NCBI RefSeq assembly: GCF_050947875.1
Contig: NC_134568.1
Span: forward strand, 267,226,702-267,290,701
DNA length: 64,000 nt
Direction: 5' to 3'
Origin: Dermacentor variabilis
Taxonomy: Eukaryota > Arthropoda > Arachnida > Ixodida > Ixodidae
Position 1 is the first letter of the stretch; each line of letters starts with the position of its first letter. A model generated the notes under the pieces. The model worked only from the letters and a program-made list of their open reading frames with translations. It was not told the DNA's origin and made no database searches. This document shows positions 22,249-34,934 of the stretch, in pieces. Position numbers and translations under genes: made by a program.

Positions 22249-24060
22249 ATATTTATTTATTTATTCATTTATTTATTTATTTATTTACTATACATACTTT
22301 CAAGACTCGAAGGCACTACAGAAAGGGGTGGTAACAAAGCAAAGTAAAACGCAGACAATTATATAAAGGGAAAAAATGTTAAGCGATAGCGTGGTAAACT
22401 GCTGTTTTGAATGAACATGTATCTGCGATCTGAATGATGGAAGCAGGAAGGTGGTTCCAGTCGACACTTGTGCGGGGTAAAAAAGAATCATGGTACTTGT
22501 TCCTTCGGCAGTGTGGGACGGCACCTTTATACCTGTGCTCATGTCGGGATGAAACGTGGAAAGGTGTGGTGATAAGTTGATTCCCGAGCGCGTGGTTAGA
22601 GCGATAAACCTTGTGGAATAGGCAACTACGAGCACATTTGCGGCGTAATGAAAGATCTGGCAGATTCAGGTTTTTGTCATACATGTTACACACGAATGGC
22701 GGGAATGGTTAGATAAAATAATGCGAGCTGCTCGATTTTGAATCGCTTCAAGGGTAGGGGCTATAGTCATGCTTGATTGTTTTCCGAAATGGCAGATGCG
22801 TATTCAAGTTTTGAGCAAACTAGGGTTTTGTAGAGTGTCAAATTTACAGAAATAGGAACAGTAGAAAAATTACGACGACGATATCCTCATATGAGATTAG
22901 CATTCCCAGTAATATAATTAGTAGGCATATTCTATGACAGATAATTAGTTATGTGAAGTCCAAGATATTTATGAGCGTTAAGAGATGCTAATAAAGTGTC
23001 ATTCAGTATATATCTTCATTCATTGCCATTATTGGCCGTACGTGACACGCGCATCGATTTACACTTGCTAGCGTCAAGTTTCATGAGCCATTTCTTAGAC
23101 CGGAGTGACACATTATAAAGATCCCCTTGCAGCTTATATGAATCATCAGTGCTAGTGATCTTTCGGTATATTACACAATCGTCTGCGAACAGAATAATTT
23201 ATGATGAGGTTACACAGTTAGGGAGATCATTAATATATATCGAGAAAAGTAAAGGCCCCAAGACGGAGCCTTGTGGCACTCCGGATGTAACTGCTGACAA
23301 AGCAGATGAATAGTTATTCGTCGTGACATATCGAGTTCGATTAGAAAGAAACTCCTTAATCCAAGACAACGCACTTGGGTCAATAGTAAGCACATTAAGT
23401 TTATGGGTAAGTAGATCATGACATACGGTGTCGAGGGCTTTGGCAAAATCTAAAACAATACAGTCAATATTCAATCCTTGATCTAAGGCGGTGAAGAAAT
23501 CGTTAATGAAACAGAAAAGTTGAGTATCTCCTGAAAAAGCTTTTTTAAACATTGTTGAGATTGATGGAAGAACGAGTTGCTGTCCAGGAAATCGATGAGG
23601 TGAGTATATATTACGTGTTCTAAGATTTAGCATGGAATGCTAGTTAATGAGATATGCCGTTAGTTCTCGGGACAATCTGCGTTACCTGATTTACGGACTG
23701 TAACCACCCTCGCCATTTTCCGGTCTGTAGGAAGCGATGAGCAGTGGCGTAGCAACAGGGGGGGCCGCGGGGCCGTGGGCCCCGGGTGCAAGGGGCCAGT
23801 TGGGGGGGGGGGGGGGGTCATATGCGTCTCAAGACACCCCTCCTTCCGCCAGCTACACCCGGGGAGTGGGGTGACAGAAGACCTATGGGCCCCGGGTGCC
23901 AGACGACCTAGCTACGCCACTGGCGATGAGTACTGTAATGACTGAGCAAACAGTTTAGATAGAATAACAGACGGAAATAATGCCGTGCACTTTAACATTG
24001 CTGAAGCAATAAAATCAGGACCTGTAGTAGATGGCATCTTTTGATTATCAATCAAATGGT
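22249..24060 (-). mobile_element. CR1/Jockey-like LINE (unit B), interrupted by a MITE
   Basis: A minus-strand LINE ending in an (AAAT)n tail at 22249-22288. Near the tail the ORF at 22300-22693 gives the C-terminal signature SFLPRTSVDWNHLPASI, seen in many CR1/Jockey ORFs. The RT core (23199-23633) has [14 protein letters not shown] and [20 protein letters not shown] and then stops before the FADD block. Upstream, 23640-24060 still reads the RT entry region (LPTDRKMARVVTV-like) across frame breaks and is split by a MITE at 23742-23922. Multiple stops show it is dead. The copy in A has lost its 3' half. Confidence 0.85.
23742..23922. mobile_element. hAT-like MITE with 8-bp target duplication
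   Basis: A 181-base element with terminal inverted repeats CAGTGGCGTAGC / GCTACGCCACTG and an internal G-rich, near-palindromic body (a run of about 14 G). It is flanked by GCGATGAG at 23734-23741 and 23923-23930. Unit A has the uninterrupted site with one GCGATGAG (near 6980). An 8-bp duplication and CAGTG-type ends fit the hAT superfamily. Non-autonomous, no coding capacity. Confidence 0.9.
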
Positions 24061-24103
24061 TAATACCAACTCAATTCCGCACATACTAGACATACTTATA
24101 ATG

Positions 24104-25795
24104 TATTTATTTAAAGGCGCAAACTATATATATAGTAAAAAGCAATTCAGACAAATCGGCCGTCCGCAAGAACGCCTTGTTGACTTCTGCCTGCTCTACT
24201 TTTCCAGCGCCGGCGCCCAAGTGCATCTCTTCTGCGCACTCGGCCACGCTGCAAGTTTCCGGCACGGCTTGCAGGCTGTCAAGTCGTCGTTGGTGCGCCG
24301 TCCAGCGTGCAACCAGCTTCTCATGGCGGGCGGCACTGGCTCGGTTGCGCGCTGGTCGCAGGCTCGTCGACGATTGTCCCGTCGCAATTTGGCATGCATG
24401 TACGGCAGGACATTCTGTACAGTGAGCAGGCGCCCTGCTCAGCCGACGCGTGCTTCTTCCCAACGGTGCTGCTCACTAATCGAGGCTGGCCTTTGCGATC
24501 GAATCAGCCGAACTTGACGAAAAAACCGCGTGGTTTGCGTATCTGGTCTGCTGCGCGTCTATTGTGGTGGCTTGCGCGTCCTGCACGTCTTTCGCATGCG
24601 AGCAGGTCTTTGATGATAATGACCTTGAGCGAGGCCTCCCTCAGCGCGGTGTGAACGGCCGCTAATTCGGCCAACGACTGCGTTGACACCCAAGGATGTG
24701 GCTCCGACGAGTCAGGAAGCATCTCCATTGTGATACGTAGACAGGGCGGGTTCCTGGAGTGGTAGCGTCGGCTCCTCCATACGCCCCGGCATTGATTAGT
24801 TTACGAGTCATTTCGCCGACTTCTGTGGGTGGAAAGTGGTCTCGGTCTCTCGAAGTGATGGTATAGCGTCGTATGCCGACGCAGAGTTCGAGACCAGTGG
24901 TGGAGAAAATGGCTCGCATCCGGTGTCTACAGCAGGGCAGGTGGCGAAGCAATTTGTCAAAATATTTCCACGCGCAGCTGCAGCAGCGAGATAATGCTGC
25001 TCCGGAGCTCACAGGGTTTTCGTCCGTGCAGTTCAGCTGGCGTAAACTGCCATGTCAAAGTAGCAGCGGTGGTCTTTTGCGTGTTTACTAGCCGTGATGG
25101 AGCCACTGGTGCTGGTTTGTGATGCACCGCTCAGTGGTGGGACGACACAGGACCGGCGGTCGTCATGCGCTTCCCACGGCCTGGTGTGTAGCCGACGGCG
25201 ACAACCGGTGAGTCGGTGTCTATCGTGAGGAAGTCTGCGTACCTCTCTGTTCAGGCATTCCCCACTGCAGCCTCAAGGTGGTGCACCTCAGGAGCTCCGG
25301 CCGCTGAGCGGTGCTGCCGGGGCTCCTCGCAGGCATAAGTGAGCGGGCGGAAAACAGCCGTCAGAGCTGCGCTCCATTCCGCCCAGGACCGGTACTCGTG
25401 ACCTTCGTACTTGTCCGACGCCTTGGCACCACCTTGAAACCGCCCCGCTGCAACCAGCAATATCGTGTTGTCGGGCGAGGCATGGCGAGCGCCGAGCGCG
25501 TTGCCTGCTAGTACCCACAGAATGGGGTCATTCTGAAATCCCTGGAACTGCGGTAGTTTCGAGCCAGCCGGTGATGGTAAGGTTGCGGGTGGAAAGCCGA
25601 AGGTGGCCGAAACGATGTGACCTGCTGCGAGAGCAGCGAGGTGGCTCGCATGACGTCCAACAGGCTGCCGGCTGAGCCGCCCGTTGAGCCAGGGGTGGAA
25701 TCGGCGCACGTTGAGGCGGCGGCAGCGGCCGCAGTACTCGTGCTCGCCGGACCAGTAGCCAGAGGAGCGTGAACGGCATCCCCCGACGGCCCAGA
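24104..25795 (-). mobile_element. Decayed retroelement with gag-like ORF (unit B)
   Basis: Orthologue of 7080-8760. The gag-like ORF is at 25251-25709 (KLPQFQGFQNDPILWVLAG), still open at 152 codons in both copies and differing by single residues. The RNase H-like piece is at 24504-24728. No LTRs seen. Confidence 0.45.
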
Positions 25796-26259
25796 GGTGG
25801 ATGGTGCCCTGGGACTGTGGACGTGTTTTTTCGCCGACTTTGATTTTCCTTTAGCTTATCAATTATACACTCCAAATATTACTACAAATATCTCTCATAT
25901 GTTTTCTTGGTTTGATTATCTGTTGATACCATATGGGGTAGGGCACCTTGAAACTGCCAGAATAAGGCCCGATGACACTTCAAAGAGCAGGGGCGCTATG
26001 AAGGAAGGCCTGCAGTTCGGCCAAGCTTGTACTCTTTGTGAGATCTGCCGACCCCGTCTCATAATTGAACAAGTCGTATGGACAGATGATATTTAACCCC
26101 AGGGACGCATCTAGTTTTATTCGCTAACATCACTTGCACGTCACCTCGTGGCCGGACGCAAAGACAGACTCACGTGGTAAATCGTGGGGAGCCTTCATAT
26201 GCCGTGCAAAAATTATTAACGAGAAATATGTTTTGTAAGTTCTATTACTAGCTTTGTGA

Positions 26260-27235
26260 AAGTTTCGCAAACATATCTTAAAAAAGGGAACCCGATGGAC
26301 GCGACATCAGCTGAAGACGTGCAACGCACTGACATCAAACGCAAGTTCTACACCAAAAACGACGTAGTGTAGGTGGACGCAGCCGCACAAAATCCCGAAC
26401 GAGGATGCAGAATGGCCATGGTCATCAACGCAAGCCTTTCCGAAATTGCAAGCGGCTCAATACACTGAAGAAGCGTGACTCAAGCTGAGGAGCCGTCGCT
26501 CTAGCTGCTCCGGATGGCTTCAGAACCGGCAAATCACTAACCATTCCAAATGATTCACATTTCCTCAACAGCAGAATAGGCCACCGCGCACTCCGTGTAC
26601 TCCCCGAGATGAGAGGCAGCGTAACACTCCACACAACACAGCCACAGCCAATCGAACAGAAGATCCTGTGGGTGCCGGGAAGTGCAGGAATGCCGGGGAA
26701 CGAAGAGACGGACAGGGTTGCTCAACGGTATGCAATCCGAGTAGCCGAAGAATCCAAACTCGAAAGTCCACCATCTGTTCCCAGTGACTACTCTGATTTA
26801 TTGGCACACTACTGCAGGGGAACCAGGATACAGTATCCTCCCCCACATAAGTCACACACGAGGGCGGAGGTCACTGATTCGATACAGCTCCAGACAGGAA
26901 CCTTGCCCAACTTAAGTCTACCCAGCAAGACGTGTACCCCGCCAGATGCGCAGCTAAATACCCGGTAGCCACCTTGTAACAGATAACGTGGGAATGCTAA
27001 CATATGACAGCAGTCGCCAAAATCATAAATCCAAGTGGGGGGCAATGGCAGGCACAGCTGGCCGACGACCGCTGCTAGGACCAAACTGGTCTCGTGCAGC
27101 GAGCACGAAGGGCAGCTGAAACCGGTGGAGATCTGGACAAAGGGTCCCACCCCTGCAAAACCCAGTAAAGAGCGTCAAAAATGACCCTGACAGACTACCA
27201 CAAAAGACCCTGTAAAAAGAAACCAACGAATGTTT
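26260..27235 (+). mobile_element. LINE RNase H / C-terminal remnant (unit B)
   Basis: Orthologue of 9532-10515. An early TAG replaces the tyrosine codon after DVV, and the VPGSAGMPGNEETDRVAQR block is retained in another frame. Confidence 0.7.
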
Positions 27236-27312
<77 letters not shown>

Positions 27313-27343
27313 GAAGAAGAAGAAGAAGAAGAAGAAGAAGAAG
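27236..27343. repeat. (GAT)n(GAA)n compound microsatellite
   Basis: The LINE 3' tail of the preceding element, expanded from about 35 bases in A to about 108 in B with a switch from GAT to GAA units. Poly-Asp/Glu, Met/Lys and Ser/His ORFs here are artefacts. Confidence 0.95.
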
Positions 27344-27898
27344 CAGTCGGCGAGCTCTCCTGCACAACGATGTGTGCCTGCTGCCCCCGTTGGCACTTCT
27401 TGCCTTCTGTACGGGGAATGATACAAGTAAACAATACAAGAACGATACAACGATACGAGTCACTAGAAGGGGGGATACGCCTTCGAAGGTGCAGGCTCCA
27501 GGCGTTTCGAGGAGTCTGCAGATAGACATGTAGGGAGGCATTCACGTTGACAGCTTACATTGCTTGACTGCCGTGACGATTTCGCACCTTTGAAGGCGCT
27601 CTACCTCTGCTAACAGAACGTGTGCCGTGCCTAAGCTTTAGCTCGGGAGCCCTCATCGGTTCATTGTAAAAGCAATTATATAGACATTCCTGGCACACTT
27701 CCGTCGTCACTGTCGCCATGGCATTCCGTATAAAGTCGAAGTTCCATAACCGCGTGGCCGCGAGCTGCATGATATAGGTGCGAGTGAGAGCGTGCGAGGA
27801 TGAGCCGAAGATGGTGACTCGATCTCGCTCGTTCAAGTGTGGAAGGCGGGGAGCAAGCGCGCCGTCTTCCATCGTGCGCGAGGTACCGGGAGAGGGGC

Positions 27899-27934
27899 GC
27901 CGTGCCATACGCCGGCGTCTGCGTATGGCACGGC
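27899..27934. repeat. 14-bp perfect inverted repeat, unit B
   Basis: Exact orthologue of 11101-11136. Confidence 0.85.
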
Positions 27935-29075
27935 TTAGCGTGGTCGCGCCGGCTCCATCGTGAAAGCGGCAGGCGATCGGTACATCATGTAGGTATGCCG
28001 TGGACTGATAGTTTCTTGCGTGGTGCTTGCCCTGCTTAGTACGCGTTGAAGTGAGAGACAGCACTAGAGTCAATTCGCTCGCTGCACATCCCGCTCTTCG
28101 TGACGCCAACATTTTAACAGCGAGTTTCCGCGGTCATCGAGTGAGACGTGTTCATGTTTCCGTATGCGCGCATAAAACAATGCTTGTGAATTTAGTCAAA
28201 ACGCGAATGTTTAGAAGTTTACGGCCTATAAAAGTACTATCCTCCTTCGTATAGCAGCCTAATATATTGCTATCGCAAGCGATGCTTCGGCTCGTGCGAA
28301 AGTGCCACATTTTTTTTTTTTTTTACTCGGCAACGACAACAGTAATTTCAATGCGGGTTGTTGCATTTCAAGGAAAAAGGCAATATCAAGTGCAGCAATT
28401 AGATTTCTTACTCCGCCAGTGTTCTTATAATAATGTTAAATATTTTCAATATACAAGAAAGCCAAGGGACATCTTTACAACTCCGTAATTAAGCAATGAA
28501 AAATAATCTTACTAATCCCTAAAGTACACCTAATAAAACGCCAAGAGCAGATAAACGTCATCTATGACACTTCTTTCTGAAACAGACCACTATTCTTTAT
28601 TATGACTTTCGCAACACACTTGACACATTGTAGCAATTTTACGTAGACTATGATTTCATATATGCCGTTTGCCCGCTTTATCCTCTCTAAGAGATTCACT
28701 TGATAGAAATTTGTTGTCTGTTTTTGCTGGCGAATTATAGATCTGCAAAATTTGGCAGATGTGCAAATATGGCAGATGTGCAAATATGCACAGCCATAAT
28801 TTGATATGGTGTTTCCCGAACTAGATAGCCTGTAAGTGTATCTATTAAATGCAACAAATTTTGCCCAAATCTGAACAGCGGTTGTCTCATAAAAGTATTT
28901 CAGCGTTTTACATCTCTTTCAATACGGAAATCCGAATAGTCAACATGCGCGCCATTGGCTCGTCCCCCCCCCCCCCCCTGTCTTTCTTTTTAAACTGGCT
29001 GCGAGTTTTACACACTCTTATTTCACCGAATTTCACTCACCGCTAGAGCTCGCGCATGGGCCAACATAAAGCTTG

Positions 29076-29177
29076 TTAGCAAAGCGCCATGACTCGCTAA
29101 AGAATGTTTAGAGATGGAAGAGAGGAAACAGAAGAACGACACGGAGGCCACGCCCCCCCGCGCGCTGGCACGCGAGG
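29076..29177. repeat. Left ~100-base direct repeat around integrase fragment
   Basis: TTAGCAAAGCGCCATGACTC through GCACGCGAGG. Repeated with a few changes at 30295-30394. Unit A has a single copy (about 12287-12380). Confidence 0.85.
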
Positions 29178-30217
29178 GCGTGGCCGGGCATGAAAAACGA
29201 CAGGAGCGATTACATCCGCTCATGCCACCTCTGCCACGTGAACAAAGTTAAATTCAAGCAATCGACAGACGTTATGACAAACCCTGAATATCCAAGCGTC
29301 CCGTTCGAAGTAATTCATTTGGACTTCGCGGAGCTCAAAAAGAAGGGGGAAGGAGTCAAGCGAACGCACGCTTTCTTGCTCTCCATAGATGAGTGCACAA
29401 GGACAATTGCGGCTAAAGCTGGCAAAGAAGACGCAAACAGCGTAATAGATCTCCTCAAAGCTGAATGTTTTAAACACACAAAGACGCTCGTCTGCGACAA
29501 CGGGCCGGCACAGGAGCACGGCATAATGATAAAGTATTCTTCTCCATACCACCCGGCAGCAAACGGCCTAGCGGAACGTGCCATACGAGACATCAAACAG
29601 TATCTGAAGATGTATCCAGACTTTGCCGGTGACTGGAAGTGCTGTCTCGAGGCCGCTGTGAAACATCACAACTGATCATACACCACGGATTTAGGCTGCA
29701 GCCCTCATTTTGTAACTTCGGGTACAGCGCCCATACTTCCTGCAGATCGTGAGCTAAGTCTCCTAGAGATCGAACCTCGAACTCGCCGAAGTAAGGAAAA
29801 CTGTCAAAGAACAGGAGCTCTACAAGCGCCGCATGAAGCGAAACTTTGATAAAAGGCACATTAGCGAGATACTGGACATACAGCCTTATGACCTTGTAAG
29901 GAAAGGAGCTGTGCCTTCAAATTCAAAATTTTGCGGACCATTTCAAATTATTAAGACTGCATGCCAGCATGGAATATTGAAGAATGTCTGGTACGCCGGA
30001 GCCTCGCACCAAACGGAGTGCGCCGCTATTGGAAACATATTCAAGTATTACCCCAGGAGGTGTAATTAAAAGAAATCCGGAAGAGTGAAGCGGTCTGCGC
30101 TGGACGCATGACAGAAGACGAAGAAAGGAGCTAGGAGAGAAGTGAGAAGGAAGAAGTTGGAATAAAATGGCGGACTACACCCGTCTCACTTAGATTAAGT
30201 CATTTCTGTTGCCGTTC

Positions 30218-30263
<46 letters not shown>

Positions 30264-30294
30264 ATTATTATTATTATAATTATTAGTATTATTA
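29178..30294 (+). mobile_element. LTR-retroelement integrase fragment inserted in unit B
   Basis: This block is absent from unit A and lies between 100-base direct repeats. It contains the integrase pseudogene at 29190-30069, a non-coding piece with AATAAA at about 30161 that may be LTR-derived, and a (ATT)n tract at its right edge. No paired LTRs are visible, so it is a fragment. Confidence 0.7.
29190..30069 (+). pseudogene. Retroelement integrase, broken
   Basis: Integrase of an LTR retroelement, which joins element cDNA to host DNA. The start gives the end of the HHCC zinc finger (SCHLCHVNK). The catalytic core has the D, D, E triad: HLDFAELKKK, VCDNGPAQEHG and HPAANGLAERAIRDIKQYL, with the last acidic residue in GLAER. 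A stop follows at 29675, then out-of-frame sequence resembling the usual continuation, then an ORF (29833-30069) with the C-terminal GPF/Y-type module (FDKRH, DLVRKG, KFCGPFQIIK). The region between is shifted, so no intact protein is made. The clade (Ty3 or other) is not determined. Confidence 0.8.
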
Positions 30295-30297
30295 TTA
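30217..30297. repeat. (ATT)n microsatellite
   Basis: Slightly imperfect ATT array at the right edge of the integrase insertion. Confidence 0.9.
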
Positions 30298-30456
30298 GCA
30301 AAGCGCCATGACTCGCTAAAGAAAGTTTAGAGATGCAAGAGAGGAAAAAGAAGAACAACACGGAGGCCACGCCCTCGCGCGCTGGCACGCGAGGCCCACG
30401 CGACAAAGGAGAATCTGCCCGTGCTTTCGAACACGAATCGTGGCGGACGCACTTAG

Positions 30457-30912
30457 AACCATCGCAGAAAGGAACGGCATCGTCCTGCTACCTGTCATGG
30501 GGATCGCTGTACCTAGCGGCATCGAAATTCACCGTCTCCTCCAAGGCTGCCTGTCAACCATCTCGGAAGAGACGCCATCCCGCAAGACGCCTTCCTCGAT
30601 CACACTCGCCGCACTTCCAGATGGGGCCAACGATGACGTGTCCTACGTGTTAGGTAACTTGGCCGTCCAGGACGTCCTCCCAGACAATCGGGACCTCAAG
30701 CCGGGGTACACGGTCGACCAACGCACTTGCGGCAGCCACGCAGGACAACCCCGGAGGCTGTTCCCGAGGGCCGAGTTGTACCCGCTCGTTGGTATGGGCG
30801 TCAAGGACAGCGTGCCTCTGTGTAACACCATACAAGTAACATGGACCGCGCAAGGAGCCTGGCACCAGACGGTGGAAGCCTCGAGGTTCACCGTGCGCCT
30901 ACTGATAGAGAG
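30457..30912 (+). CDS. Candidate internal exon of the unrecognised gene, unit B
   Basis: Copy of 12449-12910 with the same acceptor (GCACTTAG|A) and donor (GAGAG|GTAACC), both phase 2. Length is 456 bases, two codons fewer than in A near the CGGGACCTCAAG stretch, and the frame is still open. Several residues differ, for example ALPDGANDDVSYVLGNLAVQ against ALPCGAKDDVSYVFSTLAIE. Retention of frame through an indel and many changes argues for coding, at least until recently. The 100-base repeat and integrase fragment lie just upstream, which may have cut this exon off from its partner exon 1. Confidence 0.5.
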
Positions 30913-31615
30913 GTAACCGTCAATTCGGTGTTTTCTATATCATATGTCAGGACCACTGCGAACATCGTTAGTGGACAGAGGAATTTTATGTTATTTCTAT
31001 AATGTTGTGAAAATCCCATTGACGGGTTCTTTCGCCTCGCAAAGAAAAGAAAGACAGCGTGTAACTTGTTGAGTTACACGTTTACGCCTCAAGTGAACAC
31101 GCGGGCTCAGGTACTAGGTAGTATTCCGCTATATGCCTTAAATGCAAAGAATTTCATCGCTTAATTTTCACATCTCAAGGCCAAGCAAGGGGTTACGATT
31201 GAACGCCTTGAATGGACTTGTGCGAATTCAGCGATGTCTCGTATCGGCACTAGTCTGGCAAAAGGAAGATAAAGCCCGCCGAAAGCGCAATTATTGCTAT
31301 TCTTGTACAAACAGTATAGAGAAGGTGAGACGAACACGACTTGTTCCAAGGAGAACCCGTCCGCAAATTGGGAGGTTTGCATCTTCTACGCGTGAATGTA
31401 GCGCCTATCATTTTTATTTATCCATTCGTTGCTTGGCAGTTTTGGTTCCCCAACTGATTTCAACTCTCCCCACAGCTAAACCACGTCATTTCGTTGGATA
31501 GCATTGATTGAGGAAGGCTTACAGCCTATGATTCAGTGTTATTTTATTGATATATCTTCGTGTGCGAACAATGGTATAAAAAAGATGGGCTAAGAACTTA
31601 GCATAGCTGCATACG

Positions 31616-31686
<71 letters not shown>

Positions 31687-31703
31687 TGTAATAATAATAA
31701 TGT
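31616..31703. repeat. (AAT)n microsatellite near the B/C joint
   Basis: Orthologue of 13583-13659. Confidence 0.95.
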
Positions 31704-31839
31704 GATAAGCTGACGAAGATGTTTTAATCATCTTCGGAAGACGATGATGTTCTGGGCTTCGCGCGCTGGCTACCATCTTGTCAGCTGATAAAATTATTGT
31801 AAATATTCTGTAAATACACGTCTGACTGTTCTTAATCCC

Positions 31840-31840
<1 letters not shown>

Positions 31841-31928
<88 letters not shown>
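31841..31928. repeat. (AAT)n microsatellite opening unit C
   Basis: Pure AAT array; counterpart of 1-66 and 13801-13830. Confidence 0.95.
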
Positions 31929-31929
<1 letters not shown>

Positions 31930-32673
31930 GCAACGACAACAATAACAACATCCTTGGGTACGTGATAAGTTGGCGCTCCTATGTATATACGATGCCGCTC
32001 TCTGCTACCATACAAATTGCATAAGAATCAAATAGCAAATTACCAATTGAAAAGCGTGCATTCAGACACTTTCTTGTCCCAAAGGGCACCTTCCCGATAC
32101 CAGATTGTGTCACATAGACAAAAGCGGGGTATCAAAGGATGAAGTTCAGGTTTTTGTTCCTTTATGAAAAATCTAACCTAGAATACCGCTGCTAGAGGTC
32201 TTTTCGGTCGCGGCTAATCACTAAGTTTGAAATACAACGGAACATAGCAATTGTTCGAACACACAGAATAATTTTTTGGCAATTTATAAAACCTTTTCAG
32301 TGTGGGGAGGACGAGTTAGAATAAATTATGTTAAATCTTAACACATGGTAGTTGGATTTCCAGAACCAACATTACTACGTATATTCGACGCCAATCGTCA
32401 TTTCGAAGCATATATGCATGGTAAAAAAGCCCAATTGAGCAGCCAGAATCTATTTTCCTGCTTCCGGGATGGATGATGACATCGTTAGTGCTTCGACTCT
32501 AAAGGCGCTGTTTGTTTCGAATGAAGCAGGACACGTTTCGTGAGACGAGCTGCAGCGTTCGTCGGAGCCTTGTTTGACGAATGTGCATTTCAACAGCACT
32601 GTTCATTGTCGTCATGTATTGTCAACGCAGTGCGCGAGATCCGAGTGCGCGTGGATCGGAAGCGGCCGCGACC

Positions 32674-32873
32674 ATGAGTGGCCGGTTCGTCGAGTGCGAC
32701 CACGTGGCTTCTGCCGAGTGCAGCCTCGACGTCTCGGGCTGCAGGCTACGCATCCACCCGCGTGACACGCTGCCGTGCGCGTTGACGATGCTGAACGCCA
32801 TCAAGGCTGGCAGCAAAGGCGACACATACGGCGTGGCTGTACCAAGCAGCCGCATTTGGAAGCTACACGCGAG
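32674..32873 (+). CDS. Candidate first coding exon of the unrecognised gene, unit C
   Basis: Same 200-base exon as 788-987 with ATG in good context (CGCGACCATGA), open for 66 codons, donor GCGAG|GTAAGCC in phase 2. Differences from A are few: a synonymous change in a Leu codon and Arg to Lys near the end (RIWKLHA). The partner exon 2 is not present before the unit is truncated, so this copy is likely an orphan exon in the window. Confidence 0.45.
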
Positions 32874-33635
32874 GTAAGCCAAGCACCAGTCACACTAAAA
32901 CGCTGCAGTCAATGCGCGGCCTCTTTTATTGCTATTCCATTTACGCCATCTTATCTCGTAAGAGAAACCGTGATTGTAGGTCACATATATGCTCGTGTAA
33001 GCCAAGGTGTCACGATGAACTGTTGCCTAGGCCGGTTTGAGGTAGTCTTCTAGCGTAACCTTTCAATGCCAAATTATCGTTCAGCGAAGGGATTGTAGCG
33101 CTTTCGTCAAATACCGATGTCCGTACTTGTAGAAGGGCATGTAGACTGTTCATTAGTACCCAGTTCTGGGCTATTTGGCTTTACAGTCAAAGCTGTTATG
33201 AGATAGAGAGGGTATGTAAAAATATACGGGCTGTGAAGAGCAAATTTTTAGTTCGCATAATCCGTGTCACATGTTCAGTCTCATATAAACTTGAAATCTT
33301 AGAAAAAGAAGACACTAGGTAAAGAGCTGCACCAAGTCTACAACTTTGTAGCTCAGTAATATATCAACGATATATTTCTAAAATCTGCATGTGTTGACTC
33401 ATATAAAGCGGACAGTATACCGTTGGTAAATTTTACGTGAATTCGTAGACGAAGAGGGAAGCTAGAGGCTGCGGGCTTCTTTACTGTTTGGCTTCTCTAT
33501 GGACCCCTGAACCATATACATTTACCATGAAATATACCACCTACCAATATCACAGGAGTAATAGATGAGATAGAGTTCGTACGAAAGTACGTGTTATAGA
33601 TAAAAGCGTGCAGGATGATAAATAGATACGATACA

Positions 33636-33882
33636 CCCGCCGTGATTGCTTAGTGCCAGCGGTGTTAGGCCGATAAGCATGAGGTTGCGGGATCCAATCG
33701 CAGCCGCCACGGCTGCTGCTTTCGACAGCTAGGGGCGAAATGCGAAAACACCCTTGTACTTAGATTTAGGTGCACATTAAAGAAACCCAGGTGGTCCAAA
33801 ATTTCCGGAGTACTGCAATGCGGCGTGCCTCATAATAAGATTGTTATTTTGGCAGCTAACACCCCTAATTTATTTTTATTTT
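33636..33882 (+). mobile_element. tRNA-derived tick SINE (Ruka-like), unit C
   Basis: Orthologue of 1746-1985 with more substitutions and small indels than between A and B, in line with C being the outlier copy. Confidence 0.7.
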
Positions 33883-34934
33883 AGCAATACCATAAGCATA
33901 CAACTGGTGTGTAAATATTCAGAAAAGAAAACAAACAACCGCGCCAACTTAACAATGAAGCGATAGAGAAAATGTGTTGCTGCGCGTTGTCGATCCGCCG
34001 TGGTTATAATACGCGAAAGCCCAAAGTCGCTGTATAGTCACTTTTGCATCGCAATCTCTAGTCTTCCGTGAGACCAGTCGCTAGACCATATGGTTGTCAA
34101 ATATGGTCTTACAGAAAAGGTATCGCCTGGTGTTAGCTACGAGTCACTGTCATTGTGTCCTCAAAGGAACGAAAGAAAGGCAAAGTTGTTATCCACCCGA
34201 CTGTAGAACGAAGCGATAACGGAAACCCATAAGGGTCTCTCAGCCTAGGCAATGTGCTTTGGCTCACATCGCCTTCGCGATGTCGACAGGTACATGCTCA
34301 GCGTATCCTGTGGCCGCATTGAATACAGTATAGAAAGTGGAAGAAAACGTGCCCCCCCCGTAGAACGCGACAAAGATTTGTTTGGTGTCTTAGCAGGCAT
34401 ACTAAATATTGCGTAACTGGATTTCCGGTTCATTGGTCTTGAGAAAAATACAGAAAATCAGCTGAGTAGCCAGTTTCTCGTGCAGATATTTACATCTGGA
34501 TGCCGATGGAAAACTGAGCCTTGACTTACACTCCGTACCGCCCGAAGCGTCGAGGTAACTTCGAAAGTAATGTATTCAAGACCAAATGACACAGTATGTT
34601 TCGTTTAATGTCCAGCGGCAACGAAGCCTAAACTCGGCTACGTTGATTCTAAATGAGTAGCACCAGGCTATGATAGTAGTGTTGGCAAAGATTGGCTCGT
34701 ATTTGCCTGTTTTTTTTTATTATTATAGAGCACGCAAGTACCATTTAAGGAGGCGCCTTAAATCCCGAACCCTCAGATCCCTCAGATTTCCGCAGAGCAA
34801 AGCGAGTTGGTTCTCTGTGTTTTGAGGTGCGCGTCATTTCCGCGAGCGAGCGGCGTTTTTGTCGGTTTCGGTGTCGAAAACGCCTATGTTTCTTGATACA
34901 AAGAGGCCTGCATGTATTTCATATGCAATATTTT

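Noticed and set aside
27181..27545. Poly-Asp/Glu, poly-Ser/His and poly-Ile ORFs
   Set aside because: Translation of (GAT)n(GAA)n on different frames.
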